Positions 58,986 to 64,000 of a DNA stretch of 64,000 nt are shown here, in pieces. Location: assembly GCF_007655135.1 (NCBI RefSeq), contig NC_045132.1, forward strand, positions 11,966,001 to 12,030,000. Reading direction: 5' to 3'. The notes under the pieces are model-generated. The model saw nothing but the letters and a program-made list of their open reading frames with translations, was not told the DNA's origin and ran no database searches. Every line of letters begins with the position of its first letter. The first letter of the stretch is position 1. This DNA is from Punica granatum (Eukaryota > Streptophyta > Magnoliopsida > Myrtales > Lythraceae). A program made the translations under genes and the position numbers.

Positions 58986-60657
58986 ATACATCGGCGATCA
59001 CAACCGAATAGCGTAGGACTGAGGTCCAGTTGTTAAGGTCCTCATTTTCCTGCGCTGGGCGGATGTGAACCCCTGAAGGAATCTCCTCGGTGACGGCATA
59101 CACTGTTGGCAAGGCGTCGGTCGTGTCATCGAAGTCCGAGGAAGGGCCGTCAGAGGTGCTCCCGATGATGACTGGAGGCCCGGGGAAGAAATGGGATAGC
59201 GGGAGGACTGGAATGCCCCTGTTGAGCCTACCATAGTGCGTGGCGAGGCGGTGGAGATGGTTGCCCCGGCGGGCCTTAATAATTTCGTGGCAGGAGGGGC
59301 GAAAGCCAAGTCCCCTCCTATGCTTGTATTCTTCAACTTCAATGGGACGGTTGATTCCTTGCCCGCGCGCCCCAAGGCCGATGTCGGGAATGTAATTGCG
59401 GCGCAAAAAGACCTTCCCTATCATGCAGTCGGCGCGGGACGGTCCGACCTCTCCGTAATCCCGAATTACGGAGATGGTCTCGAAAGAGTGGAAGGGCAGG
59501 TTTTCGTCGTCTCCGACGCTGATGTACGGAATCGTCGTCTCCTTGTAGATGGCGTAATCTTTCTCCCCTTTGACCGTGATGATCCTTTCTTCGACAATGA
59601 ATTTCACCTTCTGATGTAACGAGGACGGAATGGCGCCGGCCGAGTGGATCCACGACCTTCCAAGTAGTAGGCTGAAGGCATTTGGGATATCCAATACTTG
59701 GAATGTGACGCTGAAGGAGCATGGGCCGATATCTATGAGGAGGCCGATTTCTCCGTTCACCTCTCTCCTCGAACCATCAAAGGCTCGGACCGCTGTTTTG
59801 CTAGGACGGATGCGGTTGAGATCCACGTTCATCTGCTTCAAAGTGGTCACTGGGCACACGTTGAGCGCAGAGCCATTGTCAACCATGACTCGACCAACGA
59901 TATGGTTGTTGCACTTGCAGACAATGTGCAGTGCTCGGGAATGCGCGCATCCTTCAGAAGGGAGCTCATCGTCTGAAAACGAGATGGTGTTGGAGAAGAT
60001 AGAATTGATGGTATCCTCTATCTGGTCCGGGGGTGTCCCTTTGGAGACTTGTGCAGCCGTCAGGACCTGCATGAGGGCCTCCCTGTGGGGTTCCGAATTG
60101 AGCAGGAGGGCGAGCAATGAGATGTGGGCCGGAGATTTGGCCATCTGCTCCACCACCTTGTACTCGCTCGCTTTGATGATTTTCATGAAGGCTTCGGCCT
60201 CCTCTTCTGTCACTTTCTTGGACGGGGTAGGCAGGGTCCTAGGCCTCGTCTCCACTTCGGTAGCGGGCGCCTTCCCTTTATCGGTGGTCGCCGGGTTCTC
60301 GTATAGCCGTCCTGAGCGGGTTATGCCCATGACGCCGAATCGTTGCTCAAGGTTCCCGACACCTCCCTCATAGGTCCAAGGGATCCTATCGTCCGAGTAT
60401 GGCTCCCGGGCAGGAATATCTATGACGAGCGGGGCAGGAGGTGCGTCAATCCCGGCGAACCCGATTGCGGCTTCTGCTGGTACATATTCAATCACAAAGG
60501 GGGAGGGCCAACCTTGCTCGCCTTCGCCCTCGCTTGATGTGCACACGGTGATCATGTTGATGGAGGGCCCCTGAGCCGGCCCATGGTCGGGGAGGGGATT
60601 AGCCTGCACGTTCGGGGACCTTACAGCATTGAACACGAGCTCCTTCGCATCCATCAT
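58984..60657 (-). pseudogene. Aspartic protease part of the Gag-Pro frame, Ogre
   Basis: A 557-codon frame, in register with the gag C-terminus and cut from it only by a TAA. The N-terminal part has no known domain (to about residue 250). The protease core is VMVDNGSALNVCP (active-site Asp-Asn-Gly-Ser), then TAVRAFDGSRREVNGEIGL, then LLGRSWIHSAGAIPSSLHQ. The region FETISVIRDYGE, GLGARGQGINRPIEV and HRRGLGFRPSC is typical of Ogre downstream of protease (G-patch-like). It ends at TAA 58984 after VVIADV. The protease would process Gag and Pol. DNGS instead of DSG/DTG is usual for this lineage. Confidence 0.85.
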
Positions 60658-60693
60658 CTCTTGGATCTTCTCCCTTAACTTCCAGCAATTGTC

Positions 60694-62635
60694 TTAGGTG
60701 TGTCCTGGTGCCCCTCGGTGGTACTCGCATTGCTTGCTCTGATCTTGGATGGTTGGATCGAAGTTCGAGCTGGGCGCCGTTGTCCCGACCTTGTCACGAA
60801 TTTGCCGGTAGATGTGGGAAAGTGGGACTAGCAGGGCCGGGTATTGTCGGCGGGGTCGTGGTTGCGCTGCACCGCCCTGTTGACCTTGCGGGGGCGAGGC
60901 CCGTTGTGTCGGCTGAGAAGTCCTAGGAGCCGGAGGTTGGTATTGAGGGGCTTGAGATGGAGCAGGAGCATAATGGTGGACGACGGGCGACGACACCGTA
61001 GGTAGGGGTGGAGGCGGTAGTGCGAAATAGTAGATTGGTTGGGTAGGGGGCTGAGGCCGATATTGAGGTGCATGCGGGGCGTAGGAGGGAGCTATGGGAG
61101 GCGCCGCCGTGAAGTTCATCGAATATTGCTGGGAGGCCTGTTGTGCCGCGTTGACGGTGTTCACCGAAATTTCCTTTCCCCTTCTCCCGCTGGAAGACGA
61201 TGATGTCGCGAGGACCTTCTTCGATGACTCCTCTCCTTTGTTGGTGGGGTCCTCCATCCTTCCGAGTTTGATTCCCAAATCCAGCTTCTTCCCGGCCTCG
61301 ATGAGGTCGGAGAATGACGAAGTGTGTGCCAACAAGTGTGAATAGTACACTCCTCTCAGTGTGGAGTGGAACAACTGAACCTGCTGTGCTTCGCTGATCG
61401 AAGGGATGTGCTTTGCTGCTTGGGCACGCCACTTGGCAGCATATTCCTCGAACCTTTGGCCCCGCGCCATTTCTTTTGTGCTCAGCTCCAGAAGTGTGGG
61501 AGGCGTTTCGCGCAATATCAGTATTGGTCGATAAACTTCCGGGAGAGGTCCTCCCATGTCGGAATGTCCTCGACCTTCAACGACATGAACCAATCGAGAG
61601 CGGGTCCCGATAGACTATCTTGGAAGGAATGGATGACGAACTCCTCGTATTTCCAATACTGTAGCATCTTTCCACGGTAATGGCGGAGATGATGGCGTGG
61701 ATCCGTCGTGCCCTCGTAGGCCTTGAACTCCGGGATTTTGAACTTCGGGGGCAGCCGCATGCCTGGGAATAAACTGTAATCACCGTAGTGCGCATCGGGT
61801 CGAGCATCGTTTGCTTGCAGGGCTCGTATTGTCTCTTCCATTCGCTTCAGTCTGCGTTCTTGTTCGGCGTCAGCCTCGGGGAAGAAGTGCGTTAGTGAGG
61901 CGAGCTGGGCCGCATGGGTCGGCGTGCCCGGTTCATGGAAGGTGGTGTTTATGGGGGGTGGCGCCAGGTAAAAGAGGCTGGCATGGGGTTGTAGCGATGA
62001 GTAGGGTAGGAACTCCGTGGTTTGGAAATGAATCGGAGCAGGTGCACCTGAGGTCGGGAAAACCGTCGGCGGAGGGACTGTATAGGCTGCAGCCGGGGCC
62101 GACATGGAAACAGGTGGTGGCGCGGATAGGACCTGATCTGAAGTGAGGAATGCCGCCGGTGGAAGAGGGACGGCGGTGGCTGATATGGGCTGGTGAAAGG
62201 TTGAGCCACGGACGTATGCAGTATTGGTGGTGCGGGGGCATCCATATTCTCCGGGGCTTGGGTCGGTGGAATCCCGGGTGCCGGGTCGACTGTCGACCCT
62301 TGCCCCGGTGGAGGCGTGGAGCTCGAGGAGGCACGATTCGGCCCTCTAAGTAGGGCGAGCAGTTCTGCCATGTTGGCGGCCATCTGATTGACTGTGCCCT
62401 CGAGCGCCGTAATGCGGGCTTGGTCATCAGTGGCGGCGGAAGTTAATGAGGCCGGTGGCAGAGGCATCCCTGAGGACGTCGGGGGCGGGAGATGTGTTGG
62501 AGGGGCGCCGGAATACGCCGGGAGTACGCCTGTAGGAGTGAGAGGCGGCGGAGCGTGCGTTTGCGGTGGTTGAGAGAGAGTCGGGACCGAAGGGTTGACT
62601 TCTTCGGAAACATCGACATGATCCCCTTCCGCCAT
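60694..62635 (-). pseudogene. Gag of the Ogre element, two frameshifts and stops
   Basis: The start MAEGDHVDVSEEVNP is followed by a Pro-rich region and a short coiled coil (ITALEGTVNQMAANMAELL). A frameshift near 62160 moves to the frame with MRLPPKFKIPEF, GTTDPRHHLRHYRGKM and GPALDWFMSL, the gag capsid core. Near 61515 a TGA and a one-base deletion shift to the third frame: TPPTLLELSTKEMARGQRFEEYAAKWRAQA, then a Pro/Gln/Ser-rich region and CEYHRGAPGHT with a TAA at 60694, where the family continues DNCWKLREKIQ (zinc-knuckle-like). Gag forms the particle. The gap 62636-62953 to ORF1 holds no gene. Confidence 0.88.
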
Positions 62636-62953
62636 CCTGAGACGCTGACGAGTCGGGTAGCGGTGTGACGCCAGTTGTGATCACCTGATTCCAAGAATGT
62701 GTAAGGGCAAACATCGATATCTCAAATGATAAGTGCGGAATAAATAAAATGACAAGATGTATGAGATGCATGAGTTTTCAAAACGCTAATGTCATTACAT
62801 TGATCATCTTCAAGTTCCATAATTTTACAAAATAGAACATACGGAGGAAAAGAAAGGAACATAAATGTAAAGCCAACATCCCTTTGTGCTCGGTGGCCGT
62901 TTGAAAGCGGCATAGGTCCGAGCGAGGGCAAAAAATGGGCGCGTCCGCTAATC

Positions 62954-63961
62954 CTAAGGGTGGACGAGGTTACGCGCCCTCTTGTGCACTCGGTCCAATT
63001 CCGCGCTCAAGCGGGCCATCTCCCGATCTAGGTGTGCGACCCGGGCGCGTGCTCGAGTCAGCTTTGTCTGAAGCTCCCGGTAGTCCGCGACCTCTGCACG
63101 GGAATCAACAAGCTCGCAACGGAGCCTATCTTGCTCCTCCCTGATGGCCCGTAACTCCGCGTGCATGGCCTCTTGGATGGAACTTTCGGCTTCGGGGGTG
63201 AGGGTGGATGTAGCGCGGGGAGTTGGGGCGGCATGGGATCGTTGCGGTGGTGCCAATCCCCGTGCATAGAACCGAGCCACGTATGCCGATGTGGCGGAGA
63301 ATACTCGTTCGTCGTCGGTGGGGTGTTCGGGGAAGTACAGACGCTGTATGATGCTAGCGTCCCGTTGGCGGCGAATCTCTCGAATCTGTAGGAATCTTGC
63401 GGGGGCCGTAGATGTAGAGTCGGCCCACTGGATGCGGAAAGGTAGACGGTCCGCCTCGGCGGGAATGTCCTGTAGGCCGTCGAGCTGTCTGATTACCCAG
63501 CCGGGGAATATGAGTGTGCTCCCCAAATGGCTGAGAAGGGGGACTCCCACAATTCCGGGACATCCTGTGATCATGGGGCCGCCGGGATTCCATCGAGCGA
63601 CCCATAAGAAGCGTGCGAGTGTCAACTCACGCCAAAAACGCCTCCATTCCGAGAATCTGTGCTCGGGAGGTGGGATAACCGGTACCAGGCGCTCGATCAG
63701 CGAACGCTCGTCAGCGATGTAGGAGAACGGATGTGATGAGCAAAAGGGGCGGATATGGGCGAGAAGCCAAATCTGAAGTAAGTGCGGGGATCCCCTCATC
63801 CTGCCGCGCCGAACCTCCCTAACATAGTCAAGAGACCGGACGGTCTCGGCTAATAAAGCCTCCACGTAACTATGGCCTCCCACCGCTTGGAGGACGACTT
63901 GGGCTATGGCCCCGTCAATGAGGTTCGGCGAGTACGGAAACAGGAGAGTGCCAAAGACCAA
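62954..63961 (-). CDS. ORF1 protein of Ogre, DUF7745-like with C-terminal coiled coil
   Basis: A 335-codon frame upstream of gag on the same strand; the true start may lie beyond the window edge. N-terminal part: LLFPYSPNLIDGAIAQVVLQ, then EALLAETVRSLDYVREVRRG and SPHLLQIWLLAHIRPF, the pattern of the plant DUF7745 family (a hydrophobic LI(L)FP block, an LA(E/D)T(V)..L block and an LLQ.W...H block). Middle: WRRFWRELT, GCPGIVGVPLLSHLG. C-terminal 75 residues are rich in Glu, Arg and Leu with heptads (ELRAIREEQDRLRCEL, ARVAHLDREMARLSAELD), a likely coiled coil. ORF1 is diagnostic of Ogre-type elements; its function is not known. The frame is undamaged in this otherwise broken copy. Confidence 0.75.
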   Translation of the reverse strand: MVFGTLLFPYSPNLIDGAIAQVVLQAVGGHSYVEALLAETVRSLDYVREVRRGRMRGSPHLLQIWLLAHIRPFCSSHPFSYIADERSLIERLVPVIPPPEHRFSEWRRFWRELTLARFLWVARWNPGGPMITGCPGIVGVPLLSHLGSTLIFPGWVIRQLDGLQDIPAEADRLPFRIQWADSTSTAPARFLQIREIRRQRDASIIQRLYFPEHPTDDERVFSATSAYVARFYARGLAPPQRSHAAPTPRATSTLTPEAESSIQEAMHAELRAIREEQDRLRCELVDSRAEVADYRELQTKLTRARARVAHLDREMARLSAELDRVHKRARNLVHP

Positions 63962-64000
63962 GAGTAGGAATCCATGGCAGGCATCGCGCTGATAGGAAGC

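Larger units (their letters stand above)
48613..64000 (-). mobile_element. Ogre/Tat-type Ty3/gypsy retrotransposon, 3' portion (runs off the window)
   Basis: On the minus strand, right to left: ORF1, gag, protease, a gap with a likely intron, RT, RNase H, archaeal-type RNase H, integrase, 3' UTR with array, polypurine tract and a 5017-bp 3' LTR. ORF1 upstream of gag, very long LTRs, a second RNase H and a variable 3' UTR array are the known marks of the Ogre/Tat lineage. At least 15.4 kb is visible; the 5' LTR and primer site lie to the right of the window. The copy is inactive (stops and frameshifts in gag, RT-RH, aRNH; Asp to Asn in integrase). It is inserted in the 3' LTR of gypsy copy 2. 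Confidence 0.9.

Overview
This window reads as repetitive, heterochromatin-like nuclear DNA of a flowering plant. I found no host gene, no tRNA or rRNA gene and no bacterial-type operon. The evidence is retrotransposon content: Ty3/gypsy gag, protease, reverse transcriptase, RNase H and integrase; an Ogre/Tat-type element with an extra upstream ORF1 and a second (archaeal-type) RNase H; LTRs of about 5 kb; and insertions stacked inside one another. The Ogre polyprotein reminds me of copies from Myrtales such as pomegranate or eucalypt, but that is memory only and the species is not determinable here.

Layout. (1) 1-3389 is part of a giant minus-oriented LTR (family A, copy 1). It is cut at 3390 by a plus-oriented LTR of a related family B (3390-8078), which carries a 69-bp array and is followed by a deleted internal fragment (8079-9069). 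(2) 9070-14830 is family A copy 2, a minus-oriented 3' LTR with its polypurine tract, followed by a 28-29 bp array (15018-16340). (3) That array is split by a complete, non-coding family B element, 16341-32117, with 4.75 and 4.81 kb LTRs, tRNA-Arg primer site, polypurine tract and a perfect GACCC target duplication. The array resumes at 32118-32998 and leads into B-like internal DNA up to 34034. (4) Family A copy 3 starts at 34035. It is interrupted at 36206 by a complete minus-strand Ty3/gypsy element (36206-42961, 765-bp LTRs) and again at 43231 by a second, plus-strand copy of the same family (43231-48612). (5) The 3' LTR of that second copy is cut by a large Ogre/Tat element on the minus strand. 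This begins with its 5017-bp 3' LTR (48613-53629, family A copy 4) and runs off the right edge: 3' UTR with array, integrase, archaeal RNase H, RT, protease, gag and ORF1.

How the parts relate. Families A and B share LTR termini, the region near the LTR 3' end, the polypurine tract and modules of the 3' untranslated region. B therefore looks like a non-autonomous derivative (LARD-like) that could be mobilised by Ogre-type proteins such as those of the A4 element. All coding copies here are broken by stops, frameshifts or deletions.

The most interesting signal is in the 3' UTR arrays. Three arrays of different sequence, plus a looser fourth cluster, are built on one plan: a mini-hairpin of about 13 nt (4-bp stem, 4-6 nt loop) followed by a linker containing GAAAGCAGTAAA or a close relative. 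The hairpin sequence differs between arrays while the stem-loop geometry and the linker persist. A second point is a decamer identical to the start of the primer-binding site, found inside all five LTR ends at a near-constant 108-113 bp from the LTR terminus.
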